Part shown: positions 27,981 through 36,466 of the stretch, piece by piece | Numbering within the stretch: position 1 is the stretch's first letter | Layout of the letters: each line of letters opens with the position of its first letter | DNA from: Bacteroidota bacterium | Lineage (GTDB): Bacteria > Bacteroidota > Bacteroidia > UBA8524 | Direction: 5' to 3' | Assembly (NCBI GenBank): GCA_008933805.1 | Contig: WBUH01000002.1 | Span: forward strand, 250,696 to 314,695 | DNA length: 64,000 bases | Position numbers and translations under genes: made by a program | The notes under the pieces: model-generated | What the model was told of the DNA's origin: nothing | Databases searched by the model: none | What the model saw: only the letters and a program-made list of their open reading frames with translations

Positions 27981-28805
27981 GTGTTGCAAAATATCTACCC
28001 CAAAAACGAGGCCGACAGTATTGTGCAATACGTATTTACCGAGGTGCTGAAACTTAGCCCTGTGCAATTACGCATGAACAAAGATGAAATACTAAAACCC
28101 ATTGAAGCCGAAGCGATAGACCTTGTGTTGCAACGCTTGCTTACCCACGAGCCCGTGCAGTATATTTTGGGGGTAGCCTACTTTTACGGCCTGCGTTTGG
28201 TGGTTCATCCGGGGGTATTGATACCCCGACGGGAAACCGAAGAGTTGGTAGAGTTGATTGTGAAACAAAATACGGCAGCCGCCCCTCGTATGCTTGATAT
28301 TGGAACGGGTAGCGGGTGTATAGCTATTACACTGAAACACAGTTTACCTGCGGCTGAGGTATATGCTATTGATGCTTCAGAAACTGCTGTGCGACTGGCA
28401 AGGCAAAATGCTTTGAGTTTGCTGCAACGCGATAAAGAGAATAAGTTTTTGCTGCGCGATATTTTTGATACTGCTTGGTGGGATGAGCTGGGGAGTTTTG
28501 ATACCATTGTATCAAACCCGCCTTATGTAACTGAAAGTGAAAAGGCAGAAATGCAGCCCAATGTGCTGGCGTTTGAACCGGCTGAGGCTCTTTTTGTGCC
28601 TGATGCCGACCCGTTGAGGTATTACAGTACCATTGCTGATTTTGCGTTAGTAAACTTAAATGCAGGCGGTAAGTTGTATTTTGAAATTAACGAGCAATTT
28701 GGTGTTGAAACCAAGCAAATGCTTGAAAAGAAAGGCTTTGTGCCTGTTGAAGTATATGCAGATATGCAAGGCAGGCAACGTATGATAAGTGCGGTAAAGC
28801 CCTAA
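27981..28805 (+). CDS. prmC: Peptide chain release factor N5-glutamine methyltransferase PrmC
   Basis: The product is about 274 residues from a GTG at 27981; the frame stays open upstream, so the exact start is uncertain. The SAM-binding motif LDIGTGSGCIAITL and the catalytic VSNPPYV (NPPY binds the Gln side chain) are intact, and the N-terminal helical domain contains VQYILGVAYFYG and IPRRETEELVELI. Family knowledge: methylates the GGQ glutamine of release factors RF1 and RF2. It is divergent from ribD over 151 bp. Confidence 0.95.
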   Translation: MLQNIYPKNEADSIVQYVFTEVLKLSPVQLRMNKDEILKPIEAEAIDLVLQRLLTHEPVQYILGVAYFYGLRLVVHPGVLIPRRETEELVELIVKQNTAAAPRMLDIGTGSGCIAITLKHSLPAAEVYAIDASETAVRLARQNALSLLQRDKENKFLLRDIFDTAWWDELGSFDTIVSNPPYVTESEKAEMQPNVLAFEPAEALFVPDADPLRYYSTIADFALVNLNAGGKLYFEINEQFGVETKQMLEKKGFVPVEVYADMQGRQRMISAVKP

Positions 28806-28811
28806 AAATAA

Positions 28812-28844
28812 AAAAAAGGCCGGTTTTCAATATATCCGGCCTTT
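28812..28844 (-). terminator. Terminator shared by the cold-shock gene and prmC
   Basis: A perfect 9-bp stem AAAGGCCGG / CCGGCCTTT with a 12-nt loop. The long T-run is on the minus strand, so it mainly serves the cold-shock gene. Confidence 0.8.
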
Positions 28845-28864
28845 CCAATCGGTTGTTTCTTCGA

Positions 28865-29056
28865 TTACGCCCTTCTTACGTTGGCGGCATTAAGGCCCCT
28901 GTTCGATTCTTTTACTTCGAACTCAACGGTGTCATCTTCTCTCAACTCATCTTTGCATTCAGAGATGTGAACAAAAATGTCGGCACCGCCGTTGTCCCTT
29001 TTGATGAAACCGAAACCTTTAGATTCGTTAAAAAATTTAACTGTACCTTTTTCCAT
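28865..29056 (-). CDS. Cold shock protein (CspA family)
   Basis: The 63-residue protein is a bare cold-shock domain: MEKGTVKFFNESKGFGFIKR holds RNP1 (KGFGFI) and DIFVHIS holds RNP2; DDTVEFEVKESNRGLNAANV completes the barrel. Family knowledge: single-strand RNA/DNA-binding chaperone. It lies 50 bp downstream of a DEAD-box helicase gene in the same direction, and a second CSD-containing gene lies upstream of the helicase, making a cold-adaptation group. Confidence 0.95.
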   Translation of the reverse strand: MEKGTVKFFNESKGFGFIKRDNGGADIFVHISECKDELREDDTVEFEVKESNRGLNAANVRRA

Positions 29057-29106
29057 AAAATTTATTTGATTGTGTTATTTAAAATTGGGTTTTAGAATTT
29101 AATAGC

Positions 29107-30351
29107 TTACGCGCTGTACGCCCTTGAACGGTTGTTGTTACGGCGGCTTCTTGCATAAGCGGCTTTGTGATTGCGTTGTTGCTGTTGTATGCTTTTGGGC
29201 GGTGCAGCTACTGCAAATGTTTGTGCGTAGGGATGATCCTCAATTACGTCAACAGTTTTCTTAATCAGTTTTTGTATATCGCGTAGGAAGTCCATTTCAT
29301 CAGCAGCGCAAAACGACATGGCTATACCATTTTCGCCCGCCCTGCCTGTACGACCGATGCGGTGTACGTATGATTCGGCTTCGTTGGGAATATCGTAATT
29401 GATTACGTGGCTTAGTTTTTCAACATCAATACCGCGCGATGCTACATCCGTTGCTACCAATACGCTGATGGTTTTGTCTTTAAACTGCTTTAGTGCTTTT
29501 ACACGCTCGTTTTGAGATTTGTTACCATGTATTGCCATTGCTGCAATACCGTCGCGTTTCAGTTCCCTTACCACCTTGTCGGCACCGTGTTTAGTACGTG
29601 TAAAAACAAGGGCATGCTCAATGGCATTGCCAACAATCAGGTGTTTTAGCAGCAATTTCTTATCGTCTTTGCTTACATAATATACTGATTGTTCAACCAA
29701 TTCGGTAGTAGATGATACGGGACTAACCTCAACCTTTATGGGGTTACGAAGTATCGTTTCAGACAAGGTCATTATCTCTTTAGAGGCCGTGGCCGAAAAG
29801 AAAACGGTTTGACGCTTGAAAGGCAGTTTAGCGATAATCTTTTTGATATCGTGTATAAAGCCCATATCCAGCATACGGTCGGCTTCATCAAACACAAGGT
29901 ATTTCACTTGCGATAGTTTCACAATGCTTTGTTGCACCAAATCAAGCAACCTGCCGGGGGTGGCAATTAAAATATCAACCCCGTTGCGCACTTCTTTTGC
30001 TTGGTGGTATTGTGATACGCCTCCAAAAATTACGGTATGTTTAAGTACTGTGTTTTTGCTGTATGAGTCTATGTTTTCGCTTATTTGCAATGCAAGTTCG
30101 CGGGTAGGGGCTAAAATAAGAGCTTTAACAGTGGCTGCTGTGCCCGGTATTTTTTCGGCATCCAGCATTTGTATAATGGGTAATGCAAAGGCTGCTGTTT
30201 TTCCTGTGCCTGTTTGGGCACATCCAAAAATATCTTTTCCGTCTAATATATGAGGGATAGCTTTGCTTTGGATAGGAGTGGGGGTTGTGTAACCCAGTTC
30301 GTCAAGTACGTCGGTTAACTTCGCACTGAGTTGTAACTTTGAAAATGTCAT
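29107..30351 (-). CDS. DEAD/DEAH-box RNA helicase (RhlE-like)
   Basis: The 414-residue protein carries the Q motif (YTTPTPIQSKAIP), Walker A AQTGTGKTAAF, motif Ia PTRELALQI, DEAD box VFDEADRML, SAT (FFSATAS), and the C-terminal helicase motifs VATDVASRGIDVE and HRIGRTGRAG. A basic tail (RNHKAAYARSRRNNNRSRAYS) likely adds RNA affinity. Family knowledge: ATP-dependent unwinding of short RNA duplexes in ribosome assembly or mRNA turnover. A TACCTTTG box about 155 bp upstream suggests a long leader, as in cold-induced genes. Confidence 0.96.
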   Translation of the reverse strand: MTFSKLQLSAKLTDVLDELGYTTPTPIQSKAIPHILDGKDIFGCAQTGTGKTAAFALPIIQMLDAEKIPGTAATVKALILAPTRELALQISENIDSYSKNTVLKHTVIFGGVSQYHQAKEVRNGVDILIATPGRLLDLVQQSIVKLSQVKYLVFDEADRMLDMGFIHDIKKIIAKLPFKRQTVFFSATASKEIMTLSETILRNPIKVEVSPVSSTTELVEQSVYYVSKDDKKLLLKHLIVGNAIEHALVFTRTKHGADKVVRELKRDGIAAMAIHGNKSQNERVKALKQFKDKTISVLVATDVASRGIDVEKLSHVINYDIPNEAESYVHRIGRTGRAGENGIAMSFCAADEMDFLRDIQKLIKKTVDVIEDHPYAQTFAVAAPPKSIQQQQRNHKAAYARSRRNNNRSRAYSA

Positions 30352-30507
30352 TAACTATTTATATAATATTTCTTCATACTTATCAGCAGGTATATGTGAA
30401 TATAACTTAGCCATTCACGGCCTGTGTTAAAGAAAAGTGTAAAATTATTCGGATTGTAGAAGGGGGTACAAACAGATTGAGATACAATCTTCCTTAAGAA
30501 AGTAATA

Positions 30508-30515
30508 CAAAGGTA
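30508..30515 (-). promoter_or_regulatory. Candidate -7 box of the DEAD-box helicase gene
   Basis: TACCTTTG on the minus strand, a perfect -7 match, implying a leader of roughly 150 nt before the ATG at 30351. No convincing -33 box is seen. Confidence 0.35.
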
Positions 30516-30564
30516 ATGCTTTATCTGAGTAAAATATCATTTTTCTGAAAAAGAATGACTTACA

Positions 30565-30598
30565 CGGGATTCGTGTTCAGTCGAACACGAATTACCCG
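30565..30598 (-). terminator. Hairpin at the end of the charged CSD gene
   Basis: A perfect 10-bp stem ATTCGTGTTC / GAACACGAAT with a 4-nt loop, extended by CGGG / CCCG across a 2-nt bulge. It overlaps the stop codon of the upstream gene. It lacks a T-tract, so it may stabilise the 3' end or act with other factors. Confidence 0.55.
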
Positions 30599-31047
30599 AT
30601 AATAGTAACATTAGTGGCAGTAAGCCCGCGGGGTCCTTTTTCAGCAATAAAAGTAACTTTATTATTTTCTTTTACAGGCTTAATTAAACCGTTTGCGTGA
30701 ACAAAAACAGTTTCACCTGTTTTGGCATCTTTTATAAAACCATACCCTTTTGAGTCATTAAAAAAGGTAACGGTACCTGTTCTTATTGCATCAGCTGCAT
30801 CTTCGGGCTCGCGGTGTGCGGCTCCGGTTACAATGTCTTCGGTGCGTATTTCACGCATTTTCTTGGGGTCGGGCGGAGTATTAGATATGTTCCCGTTTTC
30901 ATCCACATAAGCCATCATCTCTTCAAGGCTTTTGCCTTTTTTGTAATTGGCTTTGCGCTCTTCTCTTTTCTCCTCTTTCTCTTTCCTTTTTTTCTGCTTC
31001 TTTTTGTCGTTTTCTTTTTTGCCTTGTGTTTCTTTTGATCTCGCCAT
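30592..31047 (-). CDS. Cold-shock-domain protein with long charged N-terminus
   Basis: The 151-residue protein has ~45 residues of nearly pure Lys/Glu/Arg (QGKKENDKKKQKKRKEKEEK) likely forming a single charged helix, a short middle segment (SLEEMMAYVDENGNISNTPP), then a C-terminal cold-shock domain (TGTVTFFNDSKGYGFIKD, ETVFVHANGL). The layout is a common Bacteroidota variant of CSD proteins. RNA binding is inferred from intact RNP motifs; the charged helix may bind ribosomes or RNA. It lies upstream of the DEAD-box helicase in the same orientation with a 240-bp gap. Confidence 0.9.
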   Translation of the reverse strand: MARSKETQGKKENDKKKQKKRKEKEEKREERKANYKKGKSLEEMMAYVDENGNISNTPPDPKKMREIRTEDIVTGAAHREPEDAADAIRTGTVTFFNDSKGYGFIKDAKTGETVFVHANGLIKPVKENNKVTFIAEKGPRGLTATNVTIIG

Positions 31048-31121
31048 AGAGTATTAATTATTTTAGATATCCATTTGGTCCGATCAGATTGGTTAGAAAA
31101 TAGCAGAATAAGTGGATGGTG

Positions 31122-31129
31122 CAAAGGTA
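31122..31129 (-). promoter_or_regulatory. Candidate -7 box of the charged CSD gene
   Basis: TACCTTTG on the minus strand about 75 bp before the ATG at 31047, which gives a leader of roughly 70 nt. Confidence 0.35.
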
Positions 31130-31297
31130 CAAACAGTTATTGGTTCTTTAGCATGCTTGTAAATTTTTAACACACAACATTCTTTAAACCTATATGCTGC
31201 CTAATGTGTACCCTATTTTTAGTTTGGCAAAAACAGGTTTTGAGCCCCCAACTTATACCTGTTTTGCACATAGGCTACCCTTGTTTTTCTAATAGTT

Positions 31298-31305
31298 TAC
31301 CTTTG
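31298..31305 (+). promoter_or_regulatory. Candidate -7 box of the SDR gene
   Basis: TACCTTTG ends 4 nt before the ATG at 31310. If used, transcription would start at or next to the start codon, giving an almost leaderless mRNA. Confidence 0.35.
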
Positions 31306-31309
31306 CACC

Positions 31310-32011
31310 ATGGAATTAAAAGGAAAAACAGCAATTGTTACAGGAGTTAGCAAAGGGATAGGCAAAGCCGTGGTACAACAATTATTGGCAAACGGTTGCC
31401 GTGTGGCAGGTTTTGGGATGACTACGCCCGATTATGAACATCCTGATTTTCTTTTTATTAAAACTGATGTAAGAAATTTTGAAGAGGTGAAAACATCGGT
31501 AGAAAAGGTACAAGAACACTTTGGTAATGCGGTGCATATACTGGTAAACAATGCTGGCTTGGGCTATTTTGGGTATTTGGAAGATACCACTCTTGAAGAA
31601 TGGCATACCATGTACGATACTAATGTGAGCGGTACGTTTTACTGCTGCAAAATGGTATTGCCGATTATGAAAGGGCAGGAGTACGGCCATATTATAAACA
31701 TTGCTTCGGTGGCCGGACTTGAGGGCTACCCGCAAGTAGCTGCATACAGCAGTACTAAGTTTGCCGTTAGGGGACTTAGTGAGGCTTTGTACAAAGAGGT
31801 GCGCGATTTTAGGGTGAAAGTTACCTGTGTATATCCCGGTTCGGTGAAGACAGAGTTCTTTAGAAACAGCCCCGGAATACAGCCCCACGATTATATGCTG
31901 ATGCCCGAAGATGTGGGAAACGCCATCAAGCAAATTTTAGAAACCCCTGATAATTACCACACGGTGAATTACGAAATACGTCCCCTGCAACCCAAAGGAC
32001 CAAAAAAGTAA
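31310..32011 (+). CDS. SDR family NAD(P)-dependent oxidoreductase
   Basis: The 233-residue classical short-chain dehydrogenase has the cofactor motif TGVSKGIGKA (TGxxxGIG) near the N-terminus, the NNAGLGYFG motif, the catalytic Ser in NIASVAGL, YSSTK (Tyr-x3-Lys), and the PG motif VYPGSVKTEFF. The length is normal for a beta-ketoacyl-reductase-like SDR. The substrate is unknown and the neighbours give no pathway. Confidence 0.92.
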   Translation: MELKGKTAIVTGVSKGIGKAVVQQLLANGCRVAGFGMTTPDYEHPDFLFIKTDVRNFEEVKTSVEKVQEHFGNAVHILVNNAGLGYFGYLEDTTLEEWHTMYDTNVSGTFYCCKMVLPIMKGQEYGHIINIASVAGLEGYPQVAAYSSTKFAVRGLSEALYKEVRDFRVKVTCVYPGSVKTEFFRNSPGIQPHDYMLMPEDVGNAIKQILETPDNYHTVNYEIRPLQPKGPKK

Positions 32012-32068
32012 TTTGTTTGATTAATATTGCTGCTTAAACGTACAACTTTAGACAACAGTTAATAGATA

Positions 32069-32560
32069 ATGGGAATACGACTATTTGTAACAGGTGGAAC
32101 TTTTGACAAAGAATATAATGAGTTAACCGGACAACTACATTTTAAAGACACTCACATTCCTGAACTGCTTGAGAAAGGACGCAGCCGTTTAGACATTAGC
32201 ATACGTACGCTGATGATGATTGATAGTCTTGAAATGACGGAAACTGACCGTAAAATAATTTTGGACAGTTGCCTGCGTTGCGAAGAGCAAAATATCGTTA
32301 TTAACCACGGAACGGATACAATGGTTGAAACCGCTAAGGTACTTGCAAACGGCGGGATAAAAGATAAAACGATAGTACTTACAGGTGCTATGATACCGAT
32401 ACAGTTTGGCAGCAGTGACGGATTGTTTAATTTGGGTAGTGCCCTTGCTTTTGCGCAAGCATTGCCATACGGGGTTTATATAGCCATGAACGGCCGTTAT
32501 TTTAATTGGGACAACGTTCGCAAAAACCGACAGACGGGCTATTTTGAGGAGTTGAAGTAA
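32069..32560 (+). CDS. Single-domain asparaginase-like protein
   Basis: The 163-residue protein matches the N-terminal domain of L-asparaginases: VTGGTFDKEY holds the nucleophile Thr region (TGGT) and VINHGTDTMVETA the second catalytic Thr-Asp motif (HGTDT), followed by VLTGAMIPIQFGSSDG. The C-terminal domain of full-length enzymes (about 330 residues) is absent; the frame ends cleanly with no sign of a downstream remnant. Such one-domain proteins are seen in this phylum; whether they hydrolyse asparagine alone is unknown. It follows the SDR gene by 57 bp. Confidence 0.85.
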   Translation: MGIRLFVTGGTFDKEYNELTGQLHFKDTHIPELLEKGRSRLDISIRTLMMIDSLEMTETDRKIILDSCLRCEEQNIVINHGTDTMVETAKVLANGGIKDKTIVLTGAMIPIQFGSSDGLFNLGSALAFAQALPYGVYIAMNGRYFNWDNVRKNRQTGYFEELK

Positions 32561-32601
32561 GCGGAGGGTGATTAGTGGTTAGTGTTTAGGATGAAAAGTT
32601 C

Positions 32602-33792
32602 TTAATACAGTTCAACCACAAGACTAACGGTTTTTACATCCATGCCCAATTTGCCCAGTTCAAAGCCTTCGCCACTGGGTTCGGCAGTTACATACCGGTT
32701 GTTTTTGTACATGAACGAATAATTGGCCGTTTCTTCGGGCAGCTTTAATGCAATGGCCACGTGTTCATCGTTTTCATACACCAGAGCCACGCTTTGCACT
32801 CCCAGCATTTCTTTTACAAGGGCGGCATACAGCACCACCTTGTCTTCACAATCGGCAAAATCATTGTACAGTACTTCTTCGCTATAAGCGTAGCGTTCAT
32901 AGCCCCAAGCTTCTTCGTCGGTTTTGTAGGGTATTTCCTGTACAAACTTCAACAGAAAGCCCAATGCCTCCCGTTTGCCCATGCTATCAATGGTAGAGCG
33001 CAGTTCTTTTATGAGCGTGTTTTTTAACGCTTCAGAAAAACCGTAGTTTACATAAATACTGCCCAGTTCAACAATGGGCAAGTCTTTCAGATACAGTATC
33101 AGTGATTTGTTGAGTGTGTACGTATAGCTGAACTTTTTGCCGGCAAACTCAAAAGCATGAGCCTTTTTCTGAGTAAGGGCATTCAACTTGGGATAGGCGT
33201 GCTTATTCAGTTTAAAGTCCTGTAAAGTAAAGTTACGTGGAGTTTTTGGTTTGTATTCAAATACTTTGCCCGCAGTAGGGTAGGGAGTGCGTGCAAAACT
33301 AAGGTCGGTGTATATTTTACCGCCCTTCATTATGTAGCCTGTACCGTAGGGCTTGGCATCCATGCTGCCGTATAAAGTAATGTTTTTTGCATCGTAGCAT
33401 AGCATCACATCCATGCTATCGTGGTACAAGATGTACCATTTTACAAGAGTTCGGTAGTTTTGGGGCCGGTGGGCAAAAGCCTTCTCAGTAAAGGCAGTAA
33501 TCAATAATGTTTTGCCCACATCGTCCAAACCAAAATAGGTGGCGGTTTTTTGTACCTCTTTAATTAAAGGTACATGGTGCGGGTTAATGACCTCTTCATC
33601 AAACCTTTTAATAAATTGTTCAACAGCGCTTTCATATCGTATCGTATTTAAAGTGGTATCGTAACTTATGCTTACAGGGTGGCCGTAAAAATCAAACGTT
33701 ACTGTTTTATTCTCAATACCTTTAGCACCCGTTTGGTAAATAATAGCCAAAAGCAGTGCCAAACTCCCCCTCTGTATTATAGTAAACGCCAT
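32602..33792 (-). CDS. Secreted protein with a transglutaminase-like cysteine domain
   Basis: The 396-residue protein has an N-terminal hydrophobic segment (about 7-20, LALLLAIIYQTGAKG) that may be a signal peptide. The C-terminal third has a papain-like or transglutaminase-like pattern: YNDFADCEDKVVLYAALVKE (candidate catalytic Cys), LVYENDEHVAIAL (candidate His), and YVTAEPSGEGFELG (candidate acidic residue). The first two thirds are not recognised. Proteolytic or cross-linking activity is an inference from the Cys-His pattern only. It is a single gene convergent with the asparaginase-like gene. Confidence 0.65.
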   Translation of the reverse strand: MAFTIIQRGSLALLLAIIYQTGAKGIENKTVTFDFYGHPVSISYDTTLNTIRYESAVEQFIKRFDEEVINPHHVPLIKEVQKTATYFGLDDVGKTLLITAFTEKAFAHRPQNYRTLVKWYILYHDSMDVMLCYDAKNITLYGSMDAKPYGTGYIMKGGKIYTDLSFARTPYPTAGKVFEYKPKTPRNFTLQDFKLNKHAYPKLNALTQKKAHAFEFAGKKFSYTYTLNKSLILYLKDLPIVELGSIYVNYGFSEALKNTLIKELRSTIDSMGKREALGFLLKFVQEIPYKTDEEAWGYERYAYSEEVLYNDFADCEDKVVLYAALVKEMLGVQSVALVYENDEHVAIALKLPEETANYSFMYKNNRYVTAEPSGEGFELGKLGMDVKTVSLVVELY

Positions 33793-33921
33793 TAGTCGGT
33801 CAAACGTTGCATTGTAAACTTTAAATCATACGCTGTTGTTTATATATCAAAACTACAAAAGCAGCTAAGAAATTGCGCTACCGGCACGATTTATTTTTTG
33901 TTGTAAAATATAGGTTGTTAT

Positions 33922-33967
33922 AAAAAAAACTAAGGCACAAAAAGTAGGGTAACTCTTTGTGCCTTAG
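33922..33967 (-). terminator. Terminator downstream of lepB
   Basis: A perfect 12-bp stem CTAAGGCACAAA / TTTGTGCCTTAG with a 14-nt loop and a T-run on the minus strand, 20 bp after the lepB stop. Confidence 0.88.
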
Positions 33968-33987
33968 TAAGTATAAGTGTTAATAGA

Positions 33988-35571
33988 TTAATCAAAACTA
34001 ATTACCCTGAACAGGCGGTTCCAGCGTATTTTATCCAACAGGCTTTTTTGTTCGTAATCCAACGAAAGCCAAATAAATACGGGCTTACCTACAACATGGT
34101 CGTGGGGTACAAATCCCCAGAAACGCGAGTCGAGAGAGTTATCGCGGTTATCCCCCATCATAAAGTAGTAATCCTGCTTAAAGGTATAAGTGGTTACGGG
34201 CTGTCCGTTCAGTATAAACTTATCGCCTTGTATAGTAAACTCCTCGTTGTGTTCATACACGCGTATCACACGCTCATACAAGGGGTAGTTTTCTTTAGTA
34301 AGGGTAATGGTGGCTCCGGCTTTGGGTACCCATAGCGGGCCAAAGAAATCTTTATTCCAGCGATACAAATCATGAGCTGGGAATGCCGTTGCATCCCAAT
34401 TACCTGCAACATCCATGTACTGGCGGGCACTATCAATAATCCCTTTTTGTTTCAATTGGGCAAGGGCATCGTAAGTAAGGCTCATGCGGTTGCCTTGGTA
34501 GTTGGTAACATCTACCGATATACCCAGTTCTGAAATGTCTTTCTTAGGGGCTTTATTTTTAAAGGCTACTTCGTAGCTGTGTGCAAGTTTTTTGGCTTCT
34601 GGCAAGGGCTTGCCGTTAATAAACACTTTACCGCCAATTACCTGTATGCTGTCGCCGCCAATGGCCACACAACGCTTAATGTAGTTGTCCATTTTATCCA
34701 ATGGGCGCACTACATAATCATTACGAGAAACCAAATCAGCTTTAAAAGCTTCAAACTTAGCACCGCTAAACCCTTCAAATTTTTCTTCGGGGTGTGCATT
34801 AAGGTATGCTACGTAGTTATCACGGATAACCTTGTAATAGCTTTGTTCTTGTGCCTTTACAAATACAGTGTCGCCTTCGGGGAAGTTAAACACCACAATG
34901 TCGTTGTTTTCAATCTTCTCCAATGCCGGAAGGCGCAGGTAGGGGAATTTTATAAAATCAACGTATGCTTTGCCACCGATAAGAGGCATGGTATGGTGTG
35001 CAAACGGAAACGCAACGGGTGTCATAGGTATGCGCACGCCGTAATGAACTTTGCTCACAAACAAGAAATCACCAATCAATAAACTGCGCTCCATAGAGGC
35101 CGTAGGAATGGTATAAGCCTCAATGTAAGTAGCACGTACTTGGGTGGCTACTACTGCTGCAAAAAACAACGCTTCGCCCCAATCGCGCGGAGTAGTTTTG
35201 CGCACGGGGTATTTGGCTTTAAACTCTTCGGTATTGCAAGGGCCTATGTATTTTATGTTTTTGTTGCGACCTAAATACACCAGATAAAACGAGAAAAACA
35301 TAACACCCAGCACCTCGTCTAAAAACGATTGGCGGCCATAGTTTTTTATCGTATCGGTACGTATGTTGTAATTGGTAACAAACTGTACAATGGGCACAAA
35401 CAAAAGCAATACCCACCACCAAGGGCGGTTGGATATTTTTATAAGTATGTAATAGTTGTATACAGGAATGAGCGACAGAACAGGGTTTTGTTCAGCCTTT
35501 TTGAAAATCATCCACAATCCCACTTGGTGTGAGATAAATACAAGTATGATAAAAATGATGAATCCGGTCAT
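33988..35571 (-). CDS. lepB: Signal peptidase I
   Basis: The 527-residue protein starts with about three membrane segments (FIIFIILVFISHQVGLWMIF and following). The catalytic serine is in IPTASMERSLLIGDFLFVSK (about 160), the general-base lysine in YIKRCVAIGGDS, and box E in GDNRDNSLDSRFWGFVP. It is roughly twice the length of Proteobacterial LepB because of long insertions between the Ser and Lys boxes and before box E, which is normal in Bacteroidota. Family knowledge: cleaves Sec signal peptides, here needed for the T9SS cargo proteins as well. dapB lies 23 bp upstream in the same direction. Confidence 0.95.
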   Translation of the reverse strand: MTGFIIFIILVFISHQVGLWMIFKKAEQNPVLSLIPVYNYYILIKISNRPWWWVLLLFVPIVQFVTNYNIRTDTIKNYGRQSFLDEVLGVMFFSFYLVYLGRNKNIKYIGPCNTEEFKAKYPVRKTTPRDWGEALFFAAVVATQVRATYIEAYTIPTASMERSLLIGDFLFVSKVHYGVRIPMTPVAFPFAHHTMPLIGGKAYVDFIKFPYLRLPALEKIENNDIVVFNFPEGDTVFVKAQEQSYYKVIRDNYVAYLNAHPEEKFEGFSGAKFEAFKADLVSRNDYVVRPLDKMDNYIKRCVAIGGDSIQVIGGKVFINGKPLPEAKKLAHSYEVAFKNKAPKKDISELGISVDVTNYQGNRMSLTYDALAQLKQKGIIDSARQYMDVAGNWDATAFPAHDLYRWNKDFFGPLWVPKAGATITLTKENYPLYERVIRVYEHNEEFTIQGDKFILNGQPVTTYTFKQDYYFMMGDNRDNSLDSRFWGFVPHDHVVGKPVFIWLSLDYEQKSLLDKIRWNRLFRVISFD

Positions 35572-35594
35572 TTAGTAAACAATGCGTTTATGGG

Positions 35595-36314
35595 TTAAAA
35601 CTTCAACATATCGTCCATAGTATACACGCCTTTTTTATCGGCGGTCCATTCGGCAGCAATCACGGCACCTTGTGCAAAACCTTTGCGGCTATATGCACTG
35701 TGGCGAATGCTTATTTCGTCAATCTCGTTGGTATAAATTACATCGTGTATACCGGGCACGTCGTCCTTACGGTGAGCAGTAATCGGCAACACTCCTTTTT
35801 CGATAGAGTCGCGACCTACAAGTCCCCAGCCGTCATAGCCGTCGTGTGCTTTTATCACCTGTTCGGCAAGGCTGATAGCCGTACCGCTGGGCGCATCCAG
35901 CTTTTGTGTGTGGTGAGTCTCTACCATCGAAGCTCTGTACGAAGGTTGGCCGGCCATAATTTTAGCCAAATAGCGATTTACGGCAAACATAATGTTCACC
36001 CCGATGCTAAAATTGGTAGCAGTAAACAATGTACCGTTGGTATCGGCGCAGTGTTGTTTCACTTCTTCGTATCGGTCATACCAACCGGTAGTACCTACTA
36101 CCACAGGTACACCTGCTTCAAAACATTTAAAAATATTATCTACCGCAGCCTCGGGTTGGGTAAACTCAATGGCAATATCAGCAGCTTTCAGTGCATCCGA
36201 CGTAAGGTCTTTGTTTATCAAATCCATCGCCAAAACAATGCGGTGGCCGCGCAATAGGGCTTCTTGCTCAATAGCTTTGCCCATTTTACCATATCCAATC
36301 AGTGCTATATTCAA
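35595..36314 (-). CDS. dapB: 4-hydroxy-tetrahydrodipicolinate reductase
   Basis: The TTG at 36314 gives 239 residues starting at NIALIGYGKMGKAIEQ, the usual DapB length; an ATG at 36344 would add ten atypical residues. The NAD(P)-binding GYGKMGKA, VVVGTTGWY, TNFSIGVNIMFAVNRYLA and the catalytic ETHHTQKLDAPSGTA (His-His, Lys) motifs are intact. Family knowledge: NAD(P)H-dependent step of diaminopimelate/lysine synthesis for peptidoglycan. It lies 23 bp before lepB on the same strand and is divergent from mltG. Confidence 0.95.
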   Translation of the reverse strand: MNIALIGYGKMGKAIEQEALLRGHRIVLAMDLINKDLTSDALKAADIAIEFTQPEAAVDNIFKCFEAGVPVVVGTTGWYDRYEEVKQHCADTNGTLFTATNFSIGVNIMFAVNRYLAKIMAGQPSYRASMVETHHTQKLDAPSGTAISLAEQVIKAHDGYDGWGLVGRDSIEKGVLPITAHRKDDVPGIHDVIYTNEIDEISIRHSAYSRKGFAQGAVIAAEWTADKKGVYTMDDMLKF

Positions 36315-36438
36315 AAAGGTAACCGTTTTAATGTGTTTTGGCAAAGCTACCTTTTTGCGGGCAACCTTGCCACAGCAAAATCTATCAGTATAAATAATTT
36401 AACGACTGAAAAAATACCGCACGGGTAAAGCCGTTATT

Positions 36439-36446
36439 TATATTTG
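36439..36446 (+). promoter_or_regulatory. Candidate -7 box of mltG
   Basis: TATATTTG, a perfect TAnnTTTG match, 20 bp before the GTG start at 36467. The -33 element is not recognisable. Confidence 0.4.
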
Positions 36447-36466
36447 CCGTTTTATTAGTAAAAGTA

